Assembly (NCBI RefSeq): GCF_003991135.1
Contig: NZ_CP016379.1
Location: 2,232,001-2,296,000 of the forward strand
DNA: 64,000 bases
From: Anoxybacter fermentans
GTDB lineage: Bacteria; Bacillota; Halanaerobiia; DY22613
Reading direction: 5' to 3'
Positions 18,207 to 26,907 of the stretch are shown piece after piece (the stretch's first letter is position 1; each line of letters opens with the position of its first letter). Below the pieces are notes generated by a model that saw only the letters and a list, made by a program, of their open reading frames with translations, was not told where the DNA came from and made no database searches. The translations under genes and the position numbers were made by a program.

Positions 18207-19502
18207 TTAAACTTTGATTAATACATCCTGTACAATAATAGACGGTGCCAACATGGCTCCATAAGGAGTCATTTTCCATCGCCAGTCATCTCCAAAATAA
18301 ATCATATCATTGAATAATTTAATCAAATTGATATTTACAGTAACTCCCTTAACCCCTGAAATCAATTTTCTATTTTTTACTATAATCACTGTTCCAATAC
18401 CTGATAAATCCCCTATTAAAATATTTTTACCTTGCCTTAAACCACGGAGTGCTACTAAATATAAACCAGAGTCAATCTCATTTAATAAAGAAGACTTACT
18501 TCTTAAATTAAATTTCATTCTTAAATTTGTAATTCCAGGTTCAATGCATGCTACATCTTTTTGACGCCATCCACAACCCATAGGTTCTAAACCTAACCGA
18601 ATCGCTTCATCCATTGTACAGATTGGACCATTAAAGATTCCATCTTTAATTAAATAAAACTCTTTAGTTTTAACTCCTTCATCATCGAATGAATAATGTT
18701 TAAGTCCTGTCGGCGTAATAAAAACATTTAAATTTTTATTTCCTATACGTTTACCAATAAATTTTTTTAAAAAAGACTTATCTTTTTCAAAAAAAGTATT
18801 TAAAAAAACAGGAAAAAAAGCTGATAAAATATCAATTACAACACTATTTTTTATTAAGGTCAAATATGAACCGCTCTTAAGTTGTGAAGTTGTGTTAAAC
18901 ATTCGACTTTCCTGACAAAGTCGATCAATGTAAAATTCTAATTCTTCTAAAGTTAATAACCTATTTGAAAAGTAATCATCACCCAATGAAGTATTTTTAC
19001 TTCCTACCGCTATATTATATTCATAATAGTAATTGGAATCCATAAGTTGATGACCTTGAGAAGTTAACAACCACCTCTTCTTCTTATTTATCTTGCCTTG
19101 ACATATAAGAGGAATCATATTCCGTTTCTTAATCATAAACCACATTTGCTTCAATTGTTCAATCATTACCTTCTCATTCTCAGGCTCTTTACATTTTTTC
19201 GGAGCCTGGTTAACAACAAAATCCGGATTATAGCTATATTTGCCTTCCTGTAAATCTAAACTTGCCTTTTTATAGAGTTCATCCCATTCTTTTACTGTAT
19301 AAATTGCTCCAGTTCCTGCCTTACCCACTTTTCCTTTATGAAAAACACGAACTGCATTTTCCTCTAACAAAGATCTAAAATTTTGAAGCATTTGCCCCTT
19401 TTTTAAATTAAAAGTATGAATCTCATTGACTCTGGAATAAACTTCAACTAAATCAAAACTTGATTTTTTGAGCCATTCTATTTTTTCTATGATATTATCC
19501 AT
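18207..19502 (-). CDS. TldE/PmbA-like protease subunit of the RiPP locus
   Basis: The 431-residue product has the TldE/PmbA layout and lacks the HExxxH metal motif, as expected for the non-catalytic subunit. Recognisable segments are the TGLKHYSFDDEGVKTKEF region (equivalent to 'fDdEG.p....vi..G.l') and the C-terminal GDWRW/APSIIVQDVLI end. It starts 2 nt after the TldD-like gene, so translation is coupled. In known systems (microcin B17) the TldD/TldE heterodimer trims leader peptide; here it is inferred to process the precursor at 26403-26495. Last gene of the operon. Confidence 0.78.
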   Translation of the reverse strand: MDNIIEKIEWLKKSSFDLVEVYSRVNEIHTFNLKKGQMLQNFRSLLEENAVRVFHKGKVGKAGTGAIYTVKEWDELYKKASLDLQEGKYSYNPDFVVNQAPKKCKEPENEKVMIEQLKQMWFMIKKRNMIPLICQGKINKKKRWLLTSQGHQLMDSNYYYEYNIAVGSKNTSLGDDYFSNRLLTLEELEFYIDRLCQESRMFNTTSQLKSGSYLTLIKNSVVIDILSAFFPVFLNTFFEKDKSFLKKFIGKRIGNKNLNVFITPTGLKHYSFDDEGVKTKEFYLIKDGIFNGPICTMDEAIRLGLEPMGCGWRQKDVACIEPGITNLRMKFNLRSKSSLLNEIDSGLYLVALRGLRQGKNILIGDLSGIGTVIIVKNRKLISGVKGVTVNINLIKLFNDMIYFGDDWRWKMTPYGAMLAPSIIVQDVLIKV

Positions 19503-19504
19503 AT

Positions 19505-20818
19505 TTATCCAACCACTTTCATCTTCGAAATTTTTAATGTTGGTTGTCCTACTCCGACAGGCAAAATTCCATTCGGAGTAAAACAGAAATAATTTGAAAA
19601 GACAAGATCATTCCCAATCATCTCTATGTTATTTAAAAACTCATATCCATTCCCAACAACAGTAACATTTTTTATCGGTTTTATCAGTTTTCCATTCTTT
19701 ATAAAATAACCATGTTTAATTACAAAAGTAAAATCACCTGTTAAAGGATTTACATTTCCACCACCAAATGTAGTTGCAAAAATCCCATCTTTTACTGATG
19801 CAATAATTTCTTCAGGTTCATAAATACCAGGTTTTAAATATGTATTTGACATTCTTGAAGTTACCAATTTTTTATAACTCTCTCTCCTTCCATTACCTGT
19901 TGATGAAGAGTTCATTAAAAGTGCACTTCTTCGATCCAAAAGAACGCTTCTTAATAACCCATTTTCAATTAAAACGGTCTTTTTAGCAACTGTTCCCTGA
20001 TCATCATAATAATATGTTCCTCCCAGATCCGGAATTGTTGGATCATCAATTAGCGTAACTTCTTCCACAGCAACCTTTTGATTCATTTTCTCTTTTAAAT
20101 AACTTCCTACCACAAAATTTGTTCCCTCTAAACTATGACCACAGGCCTCGTGAATCAATAAACCTCCTTCACCATTTCCAATGACCATAGGGTATTCTCC
20201 TGGTACAACCTGTTCTGCTATCAATAACTCTTCTGTATTTTTTATTTCTTTTTCAAGTTTGCTTCTCCAGTTTTTTTCTAAATTCCCTTCAGGATCAACC
20301 CGTAAGATAAAAGTTCGACTTACTCGTTCATTATAAATAAATGTAACTTGATAATAATATTCATGAATTTTCTTAAAACACTTATACCCTCTATGATCTG
20401 CTATAATAACATTTTTAGCTTTAAATTGCCCTGTAATATCTACATAATTTATTTTAAAAGATAACTTCAAACAGGTATTAAGTATTTCTTCTATCTGATG
20501 TCGAACATAATTTACTTCAATTTCATTTTCAATAGGTGGTAAAGTTATAAAAGTATTTTTATCTATCCCTCTTTTTCCCTTTAAAAGATAATAGATATTA
20601 TCAAGTCTTAAATTGTTTGTAAAAATATTAAAAAACTTATTTTCACCATAAATTGAATAACTCAACCCTTGCTCCTTCATTAATGAATGGTTAAAATCGT
20701 TATTTCTTTTATTATTTTTAGCTACCATTAATAATGAACAATTTTCTAAGTATATTTCCATTTCTAAATTTTTGTCTACATCTGCATAATCAATCAATTG
20801 ATAAATTATTTCTTCCAT
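19505..20818 (-). CDS. TldD-like metalloprotease subunit of the RiPP locus
   Basis: The catalytic HExxxH motif is present as HEACGH at residues 223-228 (GGLLIHEACGHSLEGTNF), and the C-terminal Cys metal-ligand region appears as CFTPNGILPVGVGQPTL. 'YYDDQGTVAKKTVLIENG' matches the conserved 'DDEGt.a..t.LIe.G' strand. 437 residues is slightly short for TldD (about 460-480). With the following TldE-like protein it would form a barrel protease that degrades or trims unfolded peptides. It is divergent from the housekeeping-type copy at 52126-53526, consistent with a dedicated RiPP protease. Confidence 0.85.
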   Translation of the reverse strand: MEEIIYQLIDYADVDKNLEMEIYLENCSLLMVAKNNKRNNDFNHSLMKEQGLSYSIYGENKFFNIFTNNLRLDNIYYLLKGKRGIDKNTFITLPPIENEIEVNYVRHQIEEILNTCLKLSFKINYVDITGQFKAKNVIIADHRGYKCFKKIHEYYYQVTFIYNERVSRTFILRVDPEGNLEKNWRSKLEKEIKNTEELLIAEQVVPGEYPMVIGNGEGGLLIHEACGHSLEGTNFVVGSYLKEKMNQKVAVEEVTLIDDPTIPDLGGTYYYDDQGTVAKKTVLIENGLLRSVLLDRRSALLMNSSSTGNGRRESYKKLVTSRMSNTYLKPGIYEPEEIIASVKDGIFATTFGGGNVNPLTGDFTFVIKHGYFIKNGKLIKPIKNVTVVGNGYEFLNNIEMIGNDLVFSNYFCFTPNGILPVGVGQPTLKISKMKVVG

Positions 20819-20825
20819 TGAATCA

Positions 20826-22625
20826 TCAACTCTCTTTAAGCGCTAAACTCAAATAATAATTATCTTCTCGATACATCAACTTATAATTCACAAATTGATT
20901 TAAAACATCCTTAATCTCATCTGGATCAATATCCTTAAAATGATTTTCAATATTTTTCAAACTTTTAATACTATCACAATAAAGATAAATATCACGAGCA
21001 TTTTTATCTAAAGTTATCTTCTTTGCTGGTTTAGTCCGGGCATCAGTTATCACTATAAACGTACCACCATCACGATATGTGAGAGTAGGCTTATCTTCTT
21101 TTTTATGTGATTCAATCCATTTAAATATTCGATCATAAAACTCATTAATATCATAATCTCTTTCTTTTTCCCGGACAAAATCATAACGATATGGAATCAT
21201 CTTTTTTATATCTTCTTCAGGAAACATTAAAGTTAACTCATAATGAGGTTTTATATATTTTATATTATATTCTGAATAATTATTATATATTGGACATAAA
21301 TACCCTAAACTAAATGTTGGTAATCCACTTGGAGGACATAAGTGTTTGATAAAACTTATTGCTTCAAAAGTTTCCTCTAAATCTTTTGAATCTTCATTTG
21401 GCATTGAATGAATTAAGTTATAAACTGGTTCAATCCCAATCTCCTGACAATGTTTAATATCTTCAATATTTTGAATTGCCCTACAACCCTTATTCATTTT
21501 TTTCAATAAACGGGTAGATAAACTTTCAACTCCTAACTGTAAAGTACGCCAACCAGCATTATATAATGCCTGGTAATCTTCCTTGGAAAGTAAATTCACT
21601 TTCATTTCCATCGTAAAATGTACATCTATACCTAACTTTCCAACCTCATCGATAAATTTTCTATAATATTTAGGATGAGGAGCATTATCCAGAAAAATAA
21701 AATCTAATTTTTTATATTTATCACTCAAAACTTTGATTTCCTTTACAAATTGATCTATAGATTTTGATTTATAATAACTATGAACCAGATTTAAATTACA
21801 AAAAGTACATCTTCTCCACCAACATCCACGTGAAAATTCAACAGGAATTTTCTGATGATAAAGAACATACTTTTGAAGAACAGATGAACATTTTTTTACC
21901 TGCTCAAAATATTGATCATAATCACACACAGGCAATTGTGTCATATCAAAATCATATCTCTCCCGATTATATCGAACACCATCTTTAATCCTATACATCA
22001 ATCCAGCAATATTAGTAATATTACCAGTATCAAAATTATTTACAAATTGCAGCAAAGGTATTTCTCCTTCACCACTAATAATAAAATCAATTTCTTTAAA
22101 AATTTCTAAGATTTTTAATCCTACTTCACCTGTTACACTTGAACCACCCAAAATAATTTTTTTATCAGGCCAACGCCTTTTAATTTCTCTACTTAAGTAT
22201 AATGCTGGAATTAATTGGCTGAAATTAATAGTAAATCCTATTAAATCATAACAGGAGAAGTCTATATTTTTAAAAAGCCAATCATGAAATTTTTCTATTT
22301 TTTCCAATATCTCTTCGATGACTACCTCCTGTCCGATCTCCTCAATCGCTCTTTTTTGAATCCACTGGTCAATCAAATGCTTTTTTTCTCTAGCATGTTT
22401 GGGATTAAGAAATGGAACATAAAACATTTCACCTACAAAGGGAACTTTAGAGAAAAAATGATAGGCTTCTATTCCAACAAAATCAGCAAAAAAGAGATAT
22501 AAATGTAAAGTATCAACACTTTCAAAACCATTTTCTTTTAAAAATGTCTGCAACAATGAAATCTGTATTGAAGGTATTTCTAATTGAGCAAAAGGGGGAG
22601 AAACTAAAAGAACTTTAGACTTCAC
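20826..22625 (-). CDS. B12-binding radical SAM enzyme (RiPP maturation type)
   Basis: About 599 residues. The N-terminal 200 residues have a cobalamin-binding Rossmann-like pattern (KVLLVSPPFAQLEIPSIQ; KKIILGGSSVTGEVG; IDFIISGEGEIPLL). The radical SAM cluster motif is SRGCWWRRCTFCNLN, with Cys at 274, 279 and 282 counting from the longer reading, a C-x4-C-x2-C spacing; the 'RGCWW..CTFC' form is typical of the 'RiPP maturation radical SAM protein 1' group. The last 90 residues look like a winged-helix domain. GTG at 22625 is preferred since GGAGGG lies upstream within the first codons of the ATG reading (22643). Such enzymes often methylate unactivated carbons; the actual reaction is unknown. 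Confidence 0.85.
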   Translation of the reverse strand: MKSKVLLVSPPFAQLEIPSIQISLLQTFLKENGFESVDTLHLYLFFADFVGIEAYHFFSKVPFVGEMFYVPFLNPKHAREKKHLIDQWIQKRAIEEIGQEVVIEEILEKIEKFHDWLFKNIDFSCYDLIGFTINFSQLIPALYLSREIKRRWPDKKIILGGSSVTGEVGLKILEIFKEIDFIISGEGEIPLLQFVNNFDTGNITNIAGLMYRIKDGVRYNRERYDFDMTQLPVCDYDQYFEQVKKCSSVLQKYVLYHQKIPVEFSRGCWWRRCTFCNLNLVHSYYKSKSIDQFVKEIKVLSDKYKKLDFIFLDNAPHPKYYRKFIDEVGKLGIDVHFTMEMKVNLLSKEDYQALYNAGWRTLQLGVESLSTRLLKKMNKGCRAIQNIEDIKHCQEIGIEPVYNLIHSMPNEDSKDLEETFEAISFIKHLCPPSGLPTFSLGYLCPIYNNYSEYNIKYIKPHYELTLMFPEEDIKKMIPYRYDFVREKERDYDINEFYDRIFKWIESHKKEDKPTLTYRDGGTFIVITDARTKPAKKITLDKNARDIYLYCDSIKSLKNIENHFKDIDPDEIKDVLNQFVNYKLMYREDNYYLSLALKES

Positions 22626-22639
22626 TATACTCCCTCCAT

Positions 22640-23773
22640 TCAAATATTTGATTTATATAAAAAGCAACCTGGATCTCTTTCTACTATATTTTTCCGTACA
22701 GCTTCTGTAATCGCCGGACATCCAAGACATACATTATAATAAAAACAATGACGACATTCAGAATTTTGTAATGTATCAAGTAACTGTTTATGTTTCACAC
22801 CATAAACCAAGTCCTGAAAAGAACTTTCTTTCACATTTCCTAAAAAAGAAGCATCTACTTTCCGACATTTATAAATATCTCCGGTAGGGGTAATAACAAA
22901 TATATTCTTTGTCATTGTACAATTATAACAATTTTCAATAGATACCATTTTCTGAAGTAATCGATTGTCTATATACCCTTTTTGATGCAAAAAAGGATAC
23001 CAGAGATGTTCTTTAAATAAAAAATGAATATTTTTCGTTTTATTTGAGAATATTTTAATATACACATCCAATAAAAGCTCAAATAATTCTTTCATTTCAT
23101 CCGGCTTATATATCATTTCATCAATATTATCCTTATCAGCATAACGTGCCACAGAAAAAGCAGAAATTTTCAAATTATTTTCGTCTAAAAAATATATTAA
23201 TGGTTTCAAATCATTTTGATTCAGCTTTGATACTGTATATTTTATAAAAACAGGAATATCATTCTGGTTTAATAATTGAATTCCTTTTATTGTTTTTTGA
23301 AAAGACCCTTTTGATCTTATAAAATCATGGGTTGATTCTATACCATCTAAACTTAACTGATATCTAATTAGACCGTTTTCTTTTAAATTTTTAATTAGTT
23401 CATCTGTGAGAAATACAGGATTTCCTTTAATGCCAAACTTTATTCCCTTATTTTTTACATAATCAATAATCTGAGTAAAATCATCTCTTAAAAATGGATC
23501 ACCACCAGTAAATTCAATAACAGGATCTAACTGAAGTTTTATAGCAGTATTATAAATACTATCAATTACCCTACACACCCATGAAAAACTTAATTCATTA
23601 GCCAGTTCATCTTGATACCGCTCACTATTCATATAAATATAACAGTGTTTACATTTCATACTACACTTAGAAGTTAAATGAAACTGAACAATCAATTTTT
23701 TACTAATAGCAAGTGCCCGCAACCTAAAAAACTCATTTATATAACCTCTCAAATATTTTAATCCATCACACAT
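22640..23773 (-). CDS. Radical SAM/SPASM peptide-modifying enzyme (third)
   Basis: 377 residues. The CxxxCxxC motif CSMKCKHC is at residues 37-44. The GGDPFLR segment is the usual SAM-contact 'GGE/DP' motif, and the LSLDGIESTHDFIRSKGSF region is typical of peptide-modifying members. The C-terminal SPASM domain has CYNCTMTKN, GDIYKCRK, and CRHCFYYNVCLGCP with a final Cys, enough to bind two auxiliary Fe-S clusters. The N-terminus carries an extra 30 residues before the core. The start overlaps the previous gene by 16 nt. Members of this family make thioether, C-C or C-O crosslinks in precursor peptides or epimerise residues; the chemistry here cannot be told. Confidence 0.88.
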   Translation of the reverse strand: MCDGLKYLRGYINEFFRLRALAISKKLIVQFHLTSKCSMKCKHCYIYMNSERYQDELANELSFSWVCRVIDSIYNTAIKLQLDPVIEFTGGDPFLRDDFTQIIDYVKNKGIKFGIKGNPVFLTDELIKNLKENGLIRYQLSLDGIESTHDFIRSKGSFQKTIKGIQLLNQNDIPVFIKYTVSKLNQNDLKPLIYFLDENNLKISAFSVARYADKDNIDEMIYKPDEMKELFELLLDVYIKIFSNKTKNIHFLFKEHLWYPFLHQKGYIDNRLLQKMVSIENCYNCTMTKNIFVITPTGDIYKCRKVDASFLGNVKESSFQDLVYGVKHKQLLDTLQNSECRHCFYYNVCLGCPAITEAVRKNIVERDPGCFLYKSNI

Positions 23774-24876
23774 ATGCTTTTTCCTTCCTTTTTAAGTCGT
23801 TTTCTAACCTCTATACAATCGGCTATATATAATTCTTTATTCTCTTCTAATGACCTGGAGGCAAAATGAAGAGGACAAATTCTCACACACATTTTATAAT
23901 ATTCACAGTTTTTGCAAATAGGTAATGCATTTTTAAAATAATGATATTTATAACTCAGAAAACGTTTAAAATAATTGGTTTCTTTTATATTAGCAGCATT
24001 TGAAATGTGTGCCTCATTCTCTGTAAAATGAAATAAAACTTTCAAACCCTCTTCTAACATCACATCTTCATTTACCATGTTACAGGGATGTAATTGAAGT
24101 TTATGATTTAAATAAAAAAGCTGACTTCCCGCAGGGCAGGACAATTTTTCCCCTACAAGATTCGCATTATATTTTGTATTAACATAATCGAGTATAATTT
24201 TTTTATCTGCTAAGTTTATTTCTAAATCTGGGTAATCTAAACTTAATTGTGCAATCCATTCTGCTATATCTATTTTTTTTTCAGGAGTCAATTTCCGTCG
24301 AAAAGAATCACCCTTATTTACTGGAACAATCCAATTAAATCCCACCCGCTCCAAATTTAAATCTTGAGCTAAATCCAGAATTTTTTTAACATCTTCTTTT
24401 TCTTTAATATTTAATGGAAATATTGTTACCGCTAACCCCTTAATAATCGTTGATTGCAAATCATTAGCTACTTTAACAAAAGTTTTAATTCCTTTTAAAG
24501 CCCTACGATAATTATTTTCCCCGCGAATTTTTTCATAAACTACAGGGTATGCACTCTCCAAACTAAAACTAATCCGATTTAATCCTGCATTAATAAGGTC
24601 ATATGATAACTGCTCATTCAAAAGTGTTGCATTTGTAGTCAAAAAAACCTGAAGATTATTTTCACTTAGACATTTAACCACCTCTACAATGTCAGATCTG
24701 AGCAAAGGTTCACCACCTAAAATATTTACAATTTTAATACCCAAAATTTTTAACTGGTTAACTATATAGGGAGTATCAAATTTTTCTTCTTTTTCCTTCA
24801 TCTCTATATAATCAGAATTATAACAATGTATACAGCTTAAATTACATTTATTCGTTATATCCCAAACTAATATCAC
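23758..24876 (-). CDS. Radical SAM/SPASM peptide-modifying enzyme (second)
   Basis: CNLSCIHC near the N-terminus (residues 17-24 of the longer reading) binds the catalytic 4Fe-4S cluster. ILGGEPLLR and LTTNATLL are the standard next motifs. The SPASM cysteines are seen in SCPAGSQLFYLN, LHPCNM and ICKNCEYYKMCVRICPLH plus a late Cys. GTG at 24876 is slightly favoured over ATG at 24894 because GGGGGG lies in between as a possible ribosome site; both are plausible. No other domain. It overlaps the next gene by 16 nt, which suggests translational coupling and complex formation. Confidence 0.88.
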   Translation of the reverse strand: MILVWDITNKCNLSCIHCYNSDYIEMKEKEEKFDTPYIVNQLKILGIKIVNILGGEPLLRSDIVEVVKCLSENNLQVFLTTNATLLNEQLSYDLINAGLNRISFSLESAYPVVYEKIRGENNYRRALKGIKTFVKVANDLQSTIIKGLAVTIFPLNIKEKEDVKKILDLAQDLNLERVGFNWIVPVNKGDSFRRKLTPEKKIDIAEWIAQLSLDYPDLEINLADKKIILDYVNTKYNANLVGEKLSCPAGSQLFYLNHKLQLHPCNMVNEDVMLEEGLKVLFHFTENEAHISNAANIKETNYFKRFLSYKYHYFKNALPICKNCEYYKMCVRICPLHFASRSLEENKELYIADCIEVRKRLKKEGKSICVMD

Positions 24877-24924
24877 AAATATTGTGCCCCCCATCTTATG
24901 GTTTTTTTAAAAAAACCTCCATTA

Positions 24925-26121
24925 TTAAATAACATCCTTTTTATATTTATTAAAGATTTCAATTAATTTTCTCTTTTCATAATCTTTTAATCCTAATAAG
25001 TCAGCAAAAAATTCATATTCTCCATTTTCAATTAAAATATTTATCTTTTCAAAAACATTATGAACCAAGCTGATGTTAAATTTACAAAAAGTTTCATATA
25101 ACTCAGAATAATGTGGGCAATAGGTGCAAAGTTTTTTTATTTTACATTCTTTGCATTGGATCCTCAAATGATCTTTATATAAATTATGCTTGTTCATATC
25201 AATGAAATTATGTATTTCATCTTGAAAATTTTCATCATAAACATTTATTTTATAATCAAAGCCCTGATAAAATTCATCCGGGCAATTGGATAAACCACCC
25301 TGTGGAAAAATTGTAAAATCCCTTATTTTTGTTGGACAAGCATAAAAAGCCACATCCTTATCTTCTAAATAAATCCATTTAAAAACAATTCCTTTAAGAA
25401 AAGGTCCTACAAATTTATAATCTGGCTTTTTACAAATAATTTTATTAAATGCAGAATGGACAGCATCAAGATATAATTGATAAAAATAAGATAATTCAAC
25501 CTCAAGTCCTGGACTTTTTTGAGCACTAAGCACAGTAATCCGCTCAGGTTGAAATTCCTTAGATAAATGCAAAATATTATCCAAAATCGATATATTTCTT
25601 TCTAAATGAACTTGATTAAATACACAGGTAATAGCTTTTAAATCTATACCCATACTTTTTAAAGTTTTATAATTCTTTACAATTCTTAAGTAAGGTGAAT
25701 CAATTCCTTTCGCCAATCGATTTGCATCATGAATTTTTTGATCTCCATCAATACTGGTGCTAATATAAAAATCATGTCCCCCCTCTTGAAGTTTTTTAAG
25801 TAATTTCTTAAATGAATCAGGTAGTTCAAGCAAATTTATAGAAAAAGCATATGTAGGTTTCTTTTTATATATTTTTGCTTCTACTACCTTATCTAAATAT
25901 TCATCAATTTGTTTTATTAAATCTACTTTTAATGTAGCTTCTCCACCGAAAAATTGAATGGTTCCAATTACACCTACATACTTCAGTATCTTACTAAATC
26001 CTGTTATAAAATCATCTAATACCATATCTCTTTTTAATCCCTGGGCACGTTTATTAGACTCATAACAATATTTACATTGTGAATTACATTTTTCTGTAAT
26101 TATCAATGTTAAACTATGCAT
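24925..26121 (-). CDS. Radical SAM/SPASM peptide-modifying enzyme (first)
   Basis: 398 residues. CNSQCKYC at residues 12-19, then the IQFFGGEATLKVDLI motif, the variant of 'GGEPtl' seen in anaerobic sulfatase-maturase-like and SPASM enzymes. STSIDGDQKIHDANR is the usual 'SiDG....hd..R' segment. The C-terminal SPASM-like region holds FYACPTKIRDF, LSNCPDE, and CKECKIKKLCTYCPHY with a distal Cys. The ATG at 26121 is preceded by AAGGGAA. It is the first enzyme gene after the precursor, separated by a strong attenuator and an odd 190-nt segment. Confidence 0.88.
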   Translation of the reverse strand: MHSLTLIITEKCNSQCKYCYESNKRAQGLKRDMVLDDFITGFSKILKYVGVIGTIQFFGGEATLKVDLIKQIDEYLDKVVEAKIYKKKPTYAFSINLLELPDSFKKLLKKLQEGGHDFYISTSIDGDQKIHDANRLAKGIDSPYLRIVKNYKTLKSMGIDLKAITCVFNQVHLERNISILDNILHLSKEFQPERITVLSAQKSPGLEVELSYFYQLYLDAVHSAFNKIICKKPDYKFVGPFLKGIVFKWIYLEDKDVAFYACPTKIRDFTIFPQGGLSNCPDEFYQGFDYKINVYDENFQDEIHNFIDMNKHNLYKDHLRIQCKECKIKKLCTYCPHYSELYETFCKFNISLVHNVFEKINILIENGEYEFFADLLGLKDYEKRKLIEIFNKYKKDVI

Positions 26122-26149
26122 ATAATTCCCTTCTTTCAGCTAAAGAATA

Positions 26150-26340
26150 ATTTCGTAAACAAAAGAAAGTAAATCAAATAAGATAACAACGAAGTGATCA
26201 GCTTCGGCTTATCCCTCTCATTCTCTTAAGCTTCCTTCAGATCTCACCGTTACCAGTGACCTTCTTGCATACGGGTTGCCACTTCGCTAATTAGGTAACA
26301 AGACTTCTTTCAACCCATTGGTTTAGCAAACATACCAGAT
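26150..26340 (-). other. Possible group II intron domain I remnant or structured leader
   Basis: No ORF. On the minus strand the segment contains stretches such as TTAGCGAAGTGGCAACCCG, GCAAGAAGGTCACTGG and AACGGTGAGATCTGAAGG, which resemble domain I of bacterial group II introns as I recall them. No reverse transcriptase or domain V is present, so it would be a relic. GC content is higher than the flanks. Alternatively it is a regulatory leader between the precursor attenuator and the first radical SAM gene. Confidence 0.35.
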
Positions 26341-26383
26341 AAACCTAAAAAGTGTTGGAATAAATCCAACACTTTTTAGGTTT
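26341..26383 (-). terminator. Attenuator after the RiPP precursor gene
   Basis: A perfect 19-bp stem pairs 26341-26359 with 26365-26383 around a 5-nt loop; the core AGTGTTGGA / TCCAACACT is followed by TTTTTAGGTTT on the minus strand. It starts 20 nt after the precursor stop codon. Such a partial terminator would give many precursor transcripts and few enzyme transcripts. Confidence 0.9.
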
Positions 26384-26402
26384 TGAATTTTTTTAAGTAA
26401 CT

Positions 26403-26495
26403 TTAGCAAATAACCCCACCATCTGCAATCTTTATATCAGCCTCAAATTCCATGTTCTCTAATACAGGCTCCTCAAGAATGTCAAATTTTTTCAT
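26403..26495 (-). CDS. RiPP precursor peptide (30 residues)
   Basis: ATG at 26495, TAA at 26405-26403. The peptide begins MKKFDILEEPVLENMEFEAD and ends IKIADGGVIC: an acidic leader-like N-terminal two thirds and a short tail with Gly-Gly and a single C-terminal Cys. Its translation signal is excellent (GAAAGGAGGGG, 6 nt before ATG) and a full-consensus promoter lies 52 nt upstream. It directly precedes three SPASM radical SAM genes, a B12 radical SAM gene and a TldD/E pair. I infer that it is the substrate of these enzymes. The boundary between leader and core, and the modified residues, cannot be told from one sequence; the tail IADGGVIC is the most likely core. Confidence 0.82.
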   Translation of the reverse strand: MKKFDILEEPVLENMEFEADIKIADGGVIC

Positions 26496-26546
26496 CTAAT
26501 TCCCCTCCTTTCTATAAATTTATCTATATATGCTTATTATATCATT

Positions 26547-26575
26547 ATTATACCTCAATTGATATTTTTTGTCAA
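26547..26575 (-). promoter_or_regulatory. Sigma-A promoter of the RiPP precursor operon
   Basis: TTGACA (26575-26570), 17-bp spacer, TATAAT (26552-26547) on the minus strand, a perfect consensus. It lies 52 nt upstream of the precursor ATG. No obvious operator palindrome overlaps it. Confidence 0.88.
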
Positions 26576-26631
26576 TACTGGTTACAAATTTTTTTGTAAT
26601 TCCTAGGTATTAAAACAAGGTTAAAATAGCT

Positions 26632-26656
26632 TAAAAAAAGGTGCCACCAGACACCT
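26632..26656 (-). terminator. Terminator of the ABC exporter unit
   Basis: On the minus strand AGGTGTC pairs with GGCACCT around TGGT and is followed by seven T. It separates the exporter genes from the precursor promoter. Copy B of the palindromic repeat is inserted between it and the exporter stop codon. Confidence 0.75.
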
Positions 26657-26676
26657 GAATTTAAAAACAATATACT

Positions 26677-26901
26677 GATTTTACTGCAAAAATCTAATTT
26701 TTCGCTTCATAAAGAAATTTTTCGAACCATCTAAAAGTTCGATTTTAGTAGAAATAAAGCACACTAATCATCAATGGGTTCTTATGACCTTTGATTAACT
26801 CATCACACCCTGTAACGAGGCCTTATTTCTCCTTCAATCTACTAAGAGAGTTTAACGAAAAATTTCAATAGCACTCAAAATTAGCTTTTTGCAGTTTAAT
26901 C
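26677..26901 (+). repeat. Palindromic mobile repeat, copy B
   Basis: 225 bp from GATTTTACTGC to GCAGTTTAATC. Flanks ATATACT (26670-26676) and ACATACT (26902-26908) match at 6 of 7 positions. The right duplication includes the first base of the exporter gene's stop codon, so insertion was flush with the end of the gene. Both internal hairpins are present but degenerate. Confidence 0.88.
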
Positions 26902-26907
26902 ACATAC

